Positions 11,808 through 23,030 of a stretch of 64,000 nucleotides of DNA are shown one piece after another (the first letter of the stretch is position 1; the number at the start of each line of letters is the position of its first letter). The stretch is from Gigaspora margarita (Eukaryota > Glomeromycota > Glomeromycetes > Diversisporales > Gigasporaceae). The stretch lies in contig WTPW01001163.1 in the NCBI GenBank assembly GCA_009809945.1, positions 105,318 to 169,317 on the forward strand. Reading direction: 5' to 3'. A model generated the notes under the pieces. The model was not told the origin of the DNA. It saw only the letters and a program-made list of their open reading frames with translations, and did not search any database. The translations under genes and the position numbers were made by a program.

Positions 11808-12309
11808 TCTATACAATTAGCTTGATACCAATTTTCTTTTAAAAACCCAATTAGTAGTATTATTGTATTGACTAGAATAATTACAAGATTAATTTTGGTA
11901 TGAATAATAAAAATGCAGTATATGTAGTAATACTATTTTCAATAAAAAAAGTGAAAATTCTATTTTTTTGTTTGTTTTTTATTTAGCAAAAAATTGCTTA
12001 GTACAGCTAATAGACATAGTTAGCAAAGTTAACTAGTGTTATTTATACTTATAATATAAAATTTATATTTATAGCATTTTATAATTATCGATAAATTTTA
12101 ATAAATTTTATTAATCAATAATGTTCAAATTATATTACTATTCCGATATTAATACTACTATCCTAATCTTTACATACTATACTGATACAAGAATAATTTA
12201 ATTGTAAAATAACTAATTAAAAAAAATTTTAAATCACTTATAAATCGATAAAAATAGAATAAAATGAGGATAAAAATAATAAAATTATCTGTTAATATAG
12301 TATGATCTA

Positions 12310-12535
12310 AATTTATAATTCCAAGAATCAGAAAAGTCAGTGTGATATTTTTTTCTACCCTCTAATTCAAGTTTATTATTCCAAGATCTAGTGAAATCAA
12401 CATGGTGGTCTTTTTTTCAAGTTTCTTATTCTAACTAAGACACAGAGAATCAAATGTGGTATACTTTCTTCTTTTAGCCCCAAGTTTCATTCTAACCAAG
12501 ATCCAGAGAAGTTAATGTAGTGTTTTTGCAAAATG
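12310..12535 (+). repeat. Degenerate tandem repeat, about 60-70 bp x 4
   Basis: Successive units start with TTTATWATTCCAAGA or TTTCTTATTCTAACTAAGA and run through AGAGAATC/AGTGAAATCAA to a T-rich end. The units are well diverged, so the array is old. Confidence 0.5.
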
Positions 12536-12969
12536 TGCTCTTCAATACTTTTCCTTCTTACTTAAACTAAAAATAGGCTGCTAACAGTTTTGTAAGTTTA
12601 TATTGTTAAATGGTTTTAAAATTTCAGTGCAGAAGTGTACCAGTAACTTTTCTTATTTTTGTGCTATAGTGGGTTTGACTCACTATAGATTATGAAACAA
12701 AAGACCATCTTTAAAGACAAGATTTTTTTCAAGTTTATTATTTTTTTTAATTTAATATAAGGATAATAAAGTATTTGTGTATCAGAATTGTTCATGTTGT
12801 TCAGAATACAGTTTTTTTTTATGAAACTTCTAAAAATAATGATTAAAAATGGCTTGCTATTGCAATTTACTATGAAAATCAAGAATTTCATAGGAGTGTC
12901 AATCACTCAAATTTCATAGTAAAAAATTTATTCATCTGATCTGCATGACATTTCAATTAACTGTTATTA

Positions 12970-13990
12970 ATATATACTACTTGGCTTAGCATAATCTTCT
13001 TTTTGCTTAATTGCTGCACTGTTGTTCTTATTATTTCTTTAGCCTTTGCTCGAACTAACGATTCTTTGAGCTTGCAATTAAGCTATGTTCCTAGAAATCA
13101 TATTATTTTATTATTACCTTCTTCCTTTGCTGTTTCACTTCCTAAGATAATGCATCTTTTTTCTTTCTCCTTCTTTATATTACGATTATCAGTTTCAATT
13201 TTTTTGCACTTATCTGTATATCATTGAGTTTGAAGAATTCTTCTGCAATTTGAATTTTTCTTTCTATTTGTTTCTTCATTGAAGTAATCCATATTGTATC
13301 ATCTGCGAAAGCTACTACACTCTGTCTTTGTTCATATATCATTGAACAATTTATCTTTAAATTGTAAGGCTCTTTTACTGCCATTCTGTAACCCAGGCTA
13401 GTATTACTTTGAATGTGTTCTAAAAGAGGGTTATAGAATATTCACTAGACCAATAGCAAAATCGATTCTTCCTGTTTAATGCTATTCTCTATAATAAAGC
13501 ATTCTGTACAACCTATTGCTATAATCACTCTTGACTTTCTTTTGTAAAAGAGGTTTGTTATAAAGGACCTGTGCTTTTCTAATAACTTAAGTCTTGCTAA
13601 AGCTAGATCTAATGTTATTAAAGATACTAAGTCAAAGGCTTTCTTCATGTCTTGAAGTATTAGCCAAAACTCCTTATTGTTCTCTTATGCATCTTCTATT
13701 AGTATATTGATTATGTATACTGGGGTTTCTATTGACCCTCCTGTTAACCCTGCAAAATTAGGTCCTCTGAGAATATCATTTTTCTGAATAATTTGTGATA
13801 GCCTTTTTTTGTGTAAATTTTTGTTGTACATTTTTGGAACATTTCCATAAGTGCAATTGGTCTTACATTTTCTAGATCATAATTCCAGTCTAAATTTTTT
13901 GGTATTAGATATATTTGCAATAGCTTCTACTAGAAGATATTCTACTTAGACATATACATAGACCACAAAACTTCTAAAAACCTTTTGAGT
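12970..13990 (-). pseudogene. LINE reverse transcriptase domain
   Basis: Minus-strand pieces cover the RT fingers and palm. They read GLTGGSIETPVYIINILIED, then FWLILQDMKKAFDLVSL (motif A, catalytic Asp), then KHRSFITNLFYKRKSRV, then SLGYRMAVKEPY, then VVAFADDTIWITSMKKQIE (motif C, F-A-D-D). After these come FLGT and LNCKLKES (motifs D-E) up to VVYINN. The catalytic Asp residues persist, but several frame changes and stops make it a dead copy. Confidence 0.75.
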
Positions 13991-14163
13991 TTTGTTGTCT
14001 GCTACTTTGATTAAAGTATATGTTATGCCTAAAACCCCTGATACCATGTTTCTTTTCAAATCTTTTAGTATTTCTTTCCAAACCATTTTTCTTCTAAAAT
14101 GTTCTTATCTAATATCTCAAACTATTCTTCTTGGACTCTTTCTAATAGTGTATAATCTTGTGC

Positions 14164-14860
14164 TCATTTTTTTCTAAAAGCATTACTATCAAAACCCCAT
14201 TTTTTAAACTGGTTCTGAAAGAACTCTTTTGTCTTTTCTCGCACTTGTTCTAGTTCGCACACTAGCACTCTGGTATTATTTTGATTTTCAAGTAGCTTGT
14301 CTACTACTGCATAACTAAAAGGTTTTTCTAATAAACTTGTTATCATCCTTCCTTGCTCACCATTATTCATTTGGCACCATCTCTCAATACACTTTTCTAT
14401 TTGCTTTATTTTCTCTTTATTTACACTCTCCAAATTTTTGTTAAATAAGATCTTCTACTATCCACTCAAATTCTTATGTCTTTATCTTCCTATTTTTCTC
14501 CTATATCTTCTAGCTAGATCTAGAACTTTTTCTTGATATGCTCTCTAAATAGTCGGAAGGCCTTTCTATCCTCTTTAGTAATGTTACTATCTATTTTTCT
14601 TTTATCTTTTTTCACCCATCTACCTAATTCTACTATTAATTTGTATAGTCTTTACCTTTTTTTGCCAACTCTAGTAACTCTAGTCTTGTTTATTTTCTTT
14701 TTTAGAATGTGTTTCATTGCTGTTTCCAAAATGCCTTTTTCTAATACCTCCCATATCGAGTCTAAAGCACCCTCTATCTTATTTTTGGCCATTGGGTTGT
14801 TATCTATTAACTACTTCCTTACCGCCCTGCTCTAGTTATTCTTTTGTGCAGCTCTACTCT
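14164..14860 (-). pseudogene. LINE pre-RT linker region
   Basis: Minus-strand stretches read MAKNKIEGALDSIWEVLEKG, then ETAMKHILKKKINKTRV, then a Lys-rich helix, and at 14433-14164 a segment running from KQIEKCIERWCQM to VREKTKEFFQNQFKKWG. These match in style the linker between endonuclease and RT in this LINE clade, ending in the typical EFFQNQF element. The endonuclease expected beyond 14860 is absent. Confidence 0.55.
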
Positions 14861-15085
14861 ATAACTTTTTCAATCTTCTTGTTTTGTTTTGTCATATAGA
14901 AATATTGTTTTCAAATAACCTTTTTCTTTGCTATAGCTTTGCTATAGTTAGGTTAAAGCTAATTAATTTGTTAAATTTTTGATTAAATACAAATATTTTT
15001 AGATGATGTAATTTTTGACCAATAATAACCAGTAGCATGAATTTTTGTCCAATATTAATCCATACACATGACTAAATCTGATAAA
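14860..15085. other. Intergenic stretch, no gene seen
   Basis: The sequence is AT-rich with two near copies of ATTTTTGACCAATAATAAC / ATTTTTGTCCAATATTAAT. Nothing else is recognised. Confidence 0.3.
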
Positions 15086-15370
15086 AATATTAGAATGATC
15101 TACATTTTTTATAAGTAAGGTAATGTGAACCATATTCTAATACAAATTTTATAATGTTCTACTATATCAAATTTTAAGGTACGAAAATTGCAGCTCTTTT
15201 ATTTATCAAAATTTTTATTTAAACTCAATAATTTATAAAAAGTTTTTGAATTGCTCTATGAAAATTTAATTCTATATGCTTTTAGATATGGGAATAATAT
15301 ATTTTAAAACCAACTATTATTTATAGTAGATTTTAAAATATTTCAACCTAATATAAAATTTTTACATCAG
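15085..15370 (-). repeat. Dispersed repeat R2, uninterrupted copy
   Basis: The reverse complement matches 5930-6020 joined directly to 6269-6420. It therefore shows the state of that locus before the 6021-6268 element inserted. It is non-coding. Confidence 0.6.
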
Positions 15371-15634
15371 AAAATTTTATATATAGATATTGATTGATAT
15401 ATAACACTTAATCATTTTATATCGATTATAAAATATCATTATATATCGATTAATTGGATAAAAATCGATATATATCTATAATCAATATATGGGGTCTGTT
15501 CCTTGAAAATCAAGTTTGAATCATATGATTTACTATGTCCCATAAGGTCATTTTCAAGGAACATCATTTTTATATTAAATCATTATATATCTATAAATTG
15601 ATTATAACAGTCATAGGACATGTCCCCTAGAAAT
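15370..15634. repeat. AT repeats and a short inverted repeat
   Basis: ATATATCGATTA words repeat at 15390-15480. At 15497-15563, TGTTCCTTGAAAAT and ATTTTCAAGGAACAT form a short hairpin of about 70 bp with ATCATATGAT in its loop, a possible tiny inverted-repeat element. Confidence 0.4.
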
Positions 15635-16388
15635 AAGTTTATAATAAAAATTATAAAAAAAACATATGAATTTACTATAAACTTTGAGCTGAAGATCCTT
15701 TTCGGCTTAACTAATTAACTTAAAATTAAATTTTGCGGGTATATAGAACAAGAAAAGAGAAAAATTTTGAGCTTAAAAACTGCATTAAAATTTTGCCAAT
15801 TTTGCACTTTTTCAAAATGTAACTCTGTCAAAAACAAATATTTACAAATTTTAAATNAGCAGTTATGTGTAAAATNATGCNCTNAACAACTTTACTTAGG
15901 CGANNNAAGTAGGTTACCTTGTAAGAAAAATGGGTTATCTATGTACTAAAGTTAAAATTTATCGTATTTCATGATATAACTTTTTTTCTTATTAGGTAAC
16001 CTACTTTGGGCTCTTAAGCAAAGTTGTTGTTCGAACTTTAAACCCATTTTTTACTTAGAAAAGGTTCGAAAACGCGAATTAATCTCAAATATGATGTAAA
16101 ATTACATGCCGAACAACTTTGCTTAAGAGCCCAAAGTAGGTTACATAATAAGAAAAAAAGTTATATCATGAAATACGATAAATTTTAACTTTAGTACATA
16201 GATAACCCATTTTTCTTACAAGGTAACCTACTTCCGTCGCCTAAGTAAAGTTGTTCAGAGCATAATTTTACATATAATTGCTGATTTAAAATTTGTAAAT
16301 ATTTGTTTTTGACAGAGTTACATTTTGAAAAAGTGCAAAATTAGCAAAATTTTAATATGGTTTTTTAAGCTCAAAATTTTCTTCTTTT
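15635..16388. mobile_element. Foldback element, copy 2, cut by the assembly gap
   Basis: It shares the ordered blocks of copy 1 at 7587-8617: TTTACTATAAACTTT, GATCCTTTTC, AACAACTTTACTTAGGCG, AAGTAGGTTACCTTGTAAG, CCTACTTTGGGCTCTTAAGC and TTACTTAGAAAAGGTTCGA. The arms mirror each other around about 16040, but the left arm lacks the innermost part. The right outer arm runs into 391 Ns, so its end is unknown; the gap itself may reflect failure to assemble the hairpin. Confidence 0.7.
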
Positions 16389-16779
16389 NNNNNNNNNNNN
16401 NNNNNNNNNNNNNNNNNNNNNNNNNNNNNNNNNNNNNNNNNNNNNNNNNNNNNNNNNNNNNNNNNNNNNNNNNNNNNNNNNNNNNNNNNNNNNNNNNNNN
16501 NNNNNNNNNNNNNNNNNNNNNNNNNNNNNNNNNNNNNNNNNNNNNNNNNNNNNNNNNNNNNNNNNNNNNNNNNNNNNNNNNNNNNNNNNNNNNNNNNNNN
16601 NNNNNNNNNNNNNNNNNNNNNNNNNNNNNNNNNNNNNNNNNNNNNNNNNNNNNNNNNNNNNNNNNNNNNNNNNNNNNNNNNNNNNNNNNNNNNNNNNNNN
16701 NNNNNNNNNNNNNNNNNNNNNNNNNNNNNNNNNNNNNNNNNNNNNNNNNNNNNNNNNNNNNNNNNNNNNNNNNNNNNNN
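16389..16779. other. Assembly gap (391 N)
   Basis: This is a run of N. Open frames that span it are artefacts. Confidence 1.
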
Positions 16780-16872
16780 TTTTTAATATTTCAAATTGTT
16801 TCAAAATATTTTAGGACTAGGAAATCAAGCTGGATCAGTAGATCTGTAACCTGGATTATACCAAGGGTGCAT

Positions 16873-17142
16873 TTACCGTAGTGCACTGACCAAAGTACCC
16901 CCCTTTTTCAATACCCCCCATTGCAAAGTACCCGGTGCAAAACACGAGTCCTTTATTAATCAAATATAGGCTTTTTTAAATTTTTAGACTGCTCATTGTA
17001 AATGCAAAATATGTATATGCTTAAAATTTTTTTTTTTGCGACACTGACCTGCTGCTGTATAATATACCCGGGTCTTTTGTAAGTTTTTTTTATGGGTAGA
17101 TTGCATTGTACCCCTGGTACTTTGGTCAGTGCACTATGGTAA
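16873..17142. mobile_element. Inverted-repeat element (TTACCGTAGTGCACTGACC ends)
   Basis: The 26-bp ends are near-perfect inverse copies: TTACCGTAGTGCACTGACCA at 16873 and TGGTCAGTGCACTATGGTAA ending at 17142. The interior shows mirrored GTACCC words (AAAGTACCCCCC, AAGTACCCGG, TACCCGGGTC, TTGTACCCC). It has no coding capacity. The target duplication is ambiguous (TA, or TTA/TAA). It is a MITE-type DNA transposon. Confidence 0.75.
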
Positions 17143-17159
17143 CTAATATTTTTGAAATG

Positions 17160-17960
17160 TTTTAAAATGTTTCTATGATCATAGTACAAGATCAGATTAG
17201 ATCTTTGTTTATTTTTTTTTGTTTATAATTTAGATCTTCTATTAATTTTACATTGTTTTTTTGTTTTCTTTTATTTGTTTTTTGGTTCATTTTATTTCAT
17301 TTAGTTTTGATAGTTTCGTTTTGTTTTTTCATTTTTTTTCTTTAATTATTATTTAATTTTATTTTTATTTCTACAAAAAACACCAACTCTAACTTTTGAC
17401 TATTTGCAAGAAATCCAATGACTTTTCAAAACTTTGAGCAAGCCAACTCAGCCTTCTGACACTTGGCAAGAATACACAACTGATTTCACTAAGCAATTCT
17501 AAATTTCAAAGAATGCTTTTTTAGAGAAATAAAGATTTAGTTAGTGCTTTATTTTTTTTTGTTTGATATTGTTTGTTCTCTTTGGTTTTGTTTTTATTTT
17601 TTTTTTTTTATTAATTTATTTTATTCTGGCACTTTGTAAGAAAAATAACCTAGGCTTTGTCGACAATTTGCAAGCAAATCCAGACTTTTCTGGCACTTTG
17701 CAAGAATATATACAACTTGATTTCAGCAATTTCTATTACGAACTCTACTTTAAAGAAATAGAATTTTGGGTTTTATTTTTTTTTATTCTTGTTTATATTC
17801 CATTTTTTTTGTTTGTTTTCTTTTTACTTATTTCTTTAATTTTATTTTTTTATTTATTCCAGCACATTGCAAAAACCTTTGATGATTTCTGAATTGTAAG
17901 AAACGAATTCTTACTTTAGGAAAATAGAGATTTGGGGCTTCATTTATTTTTTTATTTAGT
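17160..17960. repeat. T-rich DNA with CTTTGCAAGAA minisatellite
   Basis: TTTTCTGGCACTTTGCAAGAA-like units recur every 40-60 bp with heavy divergence (for example near 17400, 17460, 17640, 17695 and 17865), embedded in TTTTATTTTG runs. The opening part is the inverse relative of 1-150. A 109-residue open frame at 17563-17892 is composed of Phe/Leu runs and repeat units and is not supported as a gene. Confidence 0.5.
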
Positions 17961-18590
17961 TTGCTTACTTTTTTGTTTTTGAAATATAATTGAAATAACT
18001 CATGGTGATGATCACTATGGTCATATGAACCAATACATGTAATATAGCAATGTATGATGAATCTTATTTAACATCTACTCTTCATAATTAATTTTTATTA
18101 CCTTTACTCTATTGTTTAAATAATCTTGTTTTACTATTTACTGCCAATCACTAATTTGCTTGCTTTTTATTTCACCTGTAATTGGACCTTTTGTTTCCCG
18201 TGTTTTCTTTTGTTATTCTTTTTTTTTGTTTCACTTAGAAACGTGTCGTGCATTCTTTAGCTACTATTGCTCTATTGCTCTAGCTTTAATAATTTAAACA
18301 CAAATTAGTTTGCTTATATATTTTCATATATAAGTAGCTCTTTACTTTCTCATCTCCTTTTTGCTAATCTTCTATTGTTTCACTTAGCAATGTATCATGC
18401 ATTCTTTTAGTCTTTTGTTACTGCGCTTCTTTTATCTCAGAATTTAGTTTAGTATTGTACTATCTTGTTGAGTTTATTTGTTGTTGCAATATTTTATTAT
18501 TGTATATCTAGTGATTCATATTACAAAGAAACTTATAATTATGGAAGGTAAGCTAGTAATATTATTTCTTGCTATGAAATAGTTATTAGT
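17960..18590. other. T-rich stretch without recognised genes
   Basis: Loose repeats of TTTCACTTAGAAACGTGTCGTGCATTC type occur (18230 and 18370). Nothing coding is seen. Confidence 0.35.
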
Positions 18591-18960
18591 TTGCTAGTTA
18601 TAAGCTTTTTTTGTGCTTTAAATTCAAGTTTTTTAGAATTTTTAAATAGCTCATTGGCAAATTTAGAGACTTTAAACAACATAGGCGTAGAGCTAGAGAT
18701 ATCAGAAACAAGTGAAATGACGAAGTTACTTATAGAATTAGAGCAAAATAACAATCAGGATTTTTAAATTTTAGTGGGCACTTTATTCTTGACATGTAAT
18801 TTAGCTGAGGTATATCTCAATAATTATGCCAAGGCTACAGGTTTTTTCTTACATCGAAAAAGAGTGACAGTTATTAATAATGGCAAGATTAGATAGCGTA
18901 CATTTGAAATTCTGAAATAGCAACAATTTATATTGTGTATATTTGTTTGAAAATGGGTGG
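18590..18960 (+). pseudogene. FAR1-domain fragment (MULE-type transposase N-terminus)
   Basis: In one plus-strand frame, an acidic leader (NLETLNNIGVELEISETSEM) is followed by a FAR1/WRKY-GCM1-like DNA-binding stretch: AEVYLNNYAKATGFFLHRKR, then INNGKIR and RTFEI. This matches the usual 'Y-a-x-x-x-G-F-x-x-x-x-x-R ... R-R-T-x-E' pattern. Stops interrupt it and the metal-binding Cys/His and MULE catalytic core that should follow are missing, so this is an isolated, decayed N-terminal fragment. Confidence 0.5.
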
Positions 18961-19176
18961 CAAGCTATCAAAATCATAATTGTTATCTATAATTTTGATA
19001 GCTTTGTAACAACTTATTTTATTTATTAGGTAAAAGTAAGAGACTGCATGAATGATCTATTTGGTGTCAGATAAGTTTTAACGAATATGTTTTTTTGTTT
19101 ATCCTTGTATAAATTCTTATTTACAATTTTTTTCCTTTTTTTTAGCGAATATGGGCCTAGTGGTTTGAGTTAATGA
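18960..19176. other. Intergenic stretch, no gene seen
   Basis: The sequence is AT-rich with no features beyond short T-runs. Confidence 0.3.
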
Positions 19177-19654
19177 TAGAGATTGAAATTGATCATAGTA
19201 TGACCGATTGCTTGGTCAAATCGGTCATAATCGATCACGAAATTTGTTGTTCAATTATAATCGATCAAACCCAATGATCAATCATAGCTATTTGATTGAT
19301 TATAATTGATCAAAAGGCTATGATCGATCATAAAGTTTAATTGATTACAATTAGATTCAAACTTTATATAATCGATTTTAAAAAGTTTGTGCATAAAATA
19401 GTGTAAGATATCATTTTTATATAGTAATTGTCTACACTAGCTCTAGTAAGCAAAATTTATATCAGAGATACAGTACTTATAAAAAAAGTGTATAATGATA
19501 ATAATCAATCATATAATCGGTCATATAATTGTGCAAATTATTGGCTGATTTTGATCGATCAATAATTTTTGGAATTTAATTAATTAAACTTTGAAAATTT
19601 TATAAATAATCGATCATATGATTGATTAAGAAAATTCACTAATTATCATCTCTA
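19177..19654. repeat. TGATCGATCA-rich element
   Basis: It begins TAGAGATTGAAATTGATCA and ends ATTATCATCTCTA, so the outermost TAGAGAT is inverted. The interior is packed with palindromic WTGATCGATCAW words. No matching 8-bp flanks are found, so its mobile status is only suggested by comparison with the similar AATCGATTA-rich hAT-type element at 779-1098. Confidence 0.45.
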
Positions 19655-19659
19655 GTACC

Positions 19660-19860
19660 ATATTTACAAAGAATTCTACCTTCCCAACAATCCTTTTTCT
19701 AATAACTGTTTTTCTGACAAACCCTTCCTGATACAACAATCTACTTGATGACTATTTATCTAACAATTACTTCCTCATTTTTGACACAACTACTTAGCCC
19801 ACAATCATTTAATTGAAGTCAATTTCCTAACAATTCAATTACTCTTCCTAGTGTTGTCAC
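19660..19860 (+). repeat. Pyrimidine-rich degenerate minisatellite
   Basis: About 20-30-bp units of TTCCTGATACAACAATC / TTCCCAACAATCC type give strong C+T over G+A asymmetry. The reverse complement resembles the purine-rich array at 23030-23425. Confidence 0.45.
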
Positions 19861-20100
19861 GGGACAGCTTTGGACAATAATTTGGACAATTTTGGACAAT
19901 TTTGGACAATTAAATAAAGTAAAATTACTTAAAATTTTATTAAAGATAACCTATTTTAATTTTAACTGGAATGTGTTCAGTACCTAAAAAAATATATAGT
20001 TATATATTTTTTAGATAGATTTACTAATTATTAAAGCCTGAACAAGCTTTGGAAATCTTGGACATTTGGACAATTTTGGATATGAACAAGCCAAAAAAGG
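19855..20100 (+). repeat. TTTTGGACAA short tandem repeat
   Basis: TTGGACAATTTTGGACAATT is repeated four times from 19873, and again loosely at 20050-20085 (TTGGACATTTGGACAATTTT). AT-rich sequence lies between the two runs. Confidence 0.6.
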
Positions 20101-20134
20101 CTGTGAACAGCCAAAACGTACAACACTGACTCTT

Positions 20135-20716
20135 CCTATAAGAAAAGTAGTACAGGTGGTATGGGTTGGTATTAGGAATGCTCGAAATAGCACAGATCAT
20201 GTGGTATGTACAGGAACATTTCATGGAATAGCACGGTAAAAATGGTACAGACATTATAGCAAAGGGTGGCACGTAATATCACATCATATGAAATAGCGCA
20301 TTCAGATAGCACGTATGTGTACATTATATATGTGTTGGCTTGTAATACATGTTGGTTCATTTCGTGGAGAGAAAAGATCAGTAAGTGTTTTTTTTAAAAA
20401 AAGTGTGATATCTCATAATTTCACTAATGAAGCTTTCCTTTGTGTCTTAACAAAAAAAATTCTTTACAAAATTTTACTTCATATGCAGTTAGCTTGTACA
20501 TTTTATATTGATTACTTATATAAATTTATGGGTTAATAGTTAATCCAACCCGTGACACTTACAGTCCATTTGGCACAAGCACACAGCCCCACACGGTCCA
20601 CAGAATCTGTACCAATCTGGACTATACTCTTACCAATCCGGAACATAACTCATGCCAAAAAGTCCCATGCCTTTCCGATGCAACCTGTGCAGATCCAGTT
20701 CAATTTTCTTATAGGG
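20135..20716 (-). mobile_element. CCCTRTAAGAAAA family, element 1
   Basis: The ends CCTATAAGAAAAG and CTTTTCTTATAGG-like are inverted. Internal sequence matches elements 2 and 3 in reverse order (for example GTGATATTACGTGCCAC-type, ACTAATGAAGCTTTCC and TGCAGTTAGCTTGTACA). The words GGCACG/CGTGCC recur near one end. It has no transposase. Long open frames on the minus strand are shared with element 3 in two frames at once, which points to DNA-level copying, not protein selection. Confidence 0.7.
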
Positions 20717-20734
20717 TCTGATAACTATCATTTT

Positions 20735-20935
20735 TGACATATACAATTCCTCTTATAACTATCCTTCCTGACAATCTTCTCTTCCTCTAACAGCCTTCTC
20801 TTTTCTAATAGCCTTCCCTCTAACAACCTCTCCTTCCCTAAACTTACCTGTTTCTGATATTACTACTTCTGCAATACTACCACTTTTTCACTACAAACAC
20901 TTCTCCACAATCACTTTTCAAAAACCTTTGCTATT
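20735..20935 (+). repeat. Pyrimidine-rich degenerate minisatellite
   Basis: Units like TCTTCCTCTAACAGCCTTC and CCTTCCCTCTAACAACC repeat about every 20 bp. It is the same family as 19660-19860 and, inverted, 23030-23425. Element 1 lies between the two pyrimidine blocks and may have inserted into one array. Confidence 0.5.
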
Positions 20936-21590
20936 CTCATCATATTAATTATTTCATCATATTTAAATATATTAATAATAAAATAAGTTATTAAAAAAAT
21001 AAAATCATTTAAATAAAATAATAAAAATTTATATAAATATTAATTTAAAAAAAAGAATTGTTAAATAAAAAAATAAAAATTCAATGATTTTATTGGCCAA
21101 TAAATTTTAAAATCACATGTAAAGTTTGTAACTCAAATTTACAAACTTATATTATAAGATCTTAAAAACTTGATTGGCTGGCAAAATTTTGTACAGTATT
21201 TTTTTTTAAAGAAAAATTTGATTTTTTTTTATTTTTGAATATATTTTAAACAATTACACAACGATTACTTCATACTCTCATACTTTCTTTTGATTATCAC
21301 TTGATCAATCAATCGATCGAACATGTGGCCATAAACATGTCTGAATTCGAGTGATTCAAGACAAAATCTTCCTCGATACTTACGTATCGAGCAGGCTTTT
21401 CTTATTTTTTATTTTAATTTTTTTTTGTATCATTTTTATTTTTTTTGGATTTATTAATAATTTAAAATATTTTTTAATTTAAATTATGATTTTTTTTAAT
21501 TGTTTTTATTTTTACTTAAATGATATTTTTTAAAATTTTTTTTTAATAATTTATTCTATTTATTTATTTTATACAAGAAAAAATCATGGA
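20935..21590. other. AT-rich stretch without recognised genes
   Basis: Poly-A/T and TTTTATTTTT runs dominate. Words like GATCAATCAATCGATCGAACA occur near 21300. Nothing is coding. Confidence 0.35.
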
Positions 21591-22700
21591 GCCGATGGTG
21601 CCCTGATTTTTTCAATTAATCAATGTGGATGCATTTGAATTACTATGATTTTTACCATAATTTTGTAAAAATTCTCTTACAAAACTTGCTTGCTATTCCA
21701 GTGTGTGTTTAAGGTTGAGTTAGCTTCATTGGAATTATCACAAATTCTATTATAAGTTATGGTAAACAATTCTATTACAAAACTTACCCATTATCTTGGT
21801 ATGTTACTATGGTTGAGCCGATTTGCAATTAAATTTACCGTTAGTTCTATTGCAAAATGATTTTTACAGAACTTATTATCACTCTTTTCAATATAGTTGT
21901 ATTTGATTAGTTTGCAAGCTCAGTGAGTTTTACGATCATGATACATATAATATTACATTTCAGATCCCATTTACTATATTAAATATAATTAAAATACCAA
22001 AAGTAATGAAATAGATTCTGAAAATATAATGAATTTAGATAATTGCTTGTTTTGTAATTATAGAACTCATGAAGCTCGTAAAAAACAATCAATTGTGAAT
22101 AAATTAAACTAAATCAAAAAGAACAATAATGCAGTATATAGTGTTTAAAGTTGGTTTGCATTACTATTACAATAATTTTCATCAAGAGTTACAGTAAACC
22201 ATTCTTTTTTGAAATTATTTGCTATTCTGGTGACCACTGTATGTAATTTAAAGTTGTGTAAGTTTTGTTTTTGCATGGAATTTCATGATTTCTAATGAGT
22301 TACATAGGAAAATTTTGTAATACTTGCCTGCTATTCTGGCGATCACAGTGTGGTTGAGTTAGATTTTTGTATGGCTAAATTTGAATTAGTCAAAGTTTTT
22401 AGTTTGCATCAGTGAGCTACTATAAAATTATTCTGTTAATAAGAGTAGTTAGCTTGTATTAGAATATTGTGAATTACTATAAAAAATTCTGTTATAAACC
22501 TATTTGACAAACAAATCATATTTAATGTTGAGTTTGTAGAATTACTGTAAGGTTGTGTTAGTTTGCGTTGAAAATTGTTATGATTTCTACAGTGAGATAT
22601 TGTAAAAATTTAGTTAACCTTACTATTTTGACGATATACAGCATGCGACTCACTAACGCATGTTATTAAAGTTATCTTTATATTAGTTAATCTAAATTCA
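21590..22700 (+). repeat. Degenerate tandem array, units about 100-150 bp
   Basis: The segment TTACAAAACTTGCTTGCTATTC, GGTGATCACAGTGTGGTTGAG and a TTAGTTTGCATT part recurs about six times (near 21675, 21778, 22205, 22320, 22480 and 22615). Divergence is strong. No gene. Confidence 0.5.
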
Positions 22701-23030
22701 CAAATTACGTATAATGGACAAAAATTGAATTTTAAAAATTATAGATGCCTATTGAATATGAATAAAAATAACTGGTCATTCCTGTATTCTTGATTTTTGC
22801 ATGCATTTTTTTTTATTATTAATTCATTGATTACAAATTATGATAATATAGAACATATATAATTACAGTTACTGACAATCATAATTCTTATAAAGTTAAC
22901 TGACTAATTTAAATTTTATGAGTTTATGCACATATATACAAGTCTGTTCAACAGATAGTTTAAAGGAGACATTTGCATACGGGCATCATTTTATAATTTT
23001 AGAAAATTATTATATTTTTAAATATATCAG
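22700..23030. other. Intergenic stretch, no gene seen
   Basis: AT-rich, without recognisable features. Confidence 0.3.

Larger units (their letters stand above)
11060..12965. repeat. AT-rich insertion inside the LINE
   Basis: LINE-like coding is present on both sides (ending near VVYINN at 12970 and resuming at 11059) but absent here. The block contains a 208-bp hairpin element (11600-11807) and a fourfold degenerate tandem repeat (12310-12535). The rest is AT-rich with no gene. No target duplication could be picked out. Confidence 0.5.
7225..14860 (-). mobile_element. Old LINE retrotransposon, 5'-truncated, interrupted twice
   Basis: Read on the minus strand, this copy has a pre-RT linker (14860-14164), an RT (about 13990-12970), a post-RT region (11059-9800), an RNase H (9790-9293) and a Cys-containing C-terminal part (9010-8640). 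It probably ends in a 3' tail near 7225 (AATAAAAAGT followed by an A-rich run). No endonuclease is seen, so the 5' end is truncated. Stops and frame breaks are numerous. Two later insertions split it: a foldback at 7587-8617 and an AT-rich block at about 11060-12965. Its RT and C-terminal parts resemble those of the younger LINE at 39.8-48.1 kb, so the two belong to one LINE clade. Confidence 0.75.

Noticed and set aside
12310-12535. Regular repeats as a CRISPR-like array
   Set aside because: Units are strongly diverged direct repeats without spacers, in a eukaryotic context.
16325-16804. Long open frames of X on both strands
   Set aside because: They exist only because the 391-N gap contains no stops.
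17563-17892. 109-residue plus-strand frame with apparent membrane segments
   Set aside because: It is made of TTTTATTTTT tracts and minisatellite units; hydrophobicity follows from T-richness.
19177-19654. Calling the TGATCGATCA block a hAT-type element
   Set aside because: Only the outer TAGAGAT is inverted and the flanking 8-mers (GTTAATGA and GTACCATA) differ, so it is listed as a repeat.
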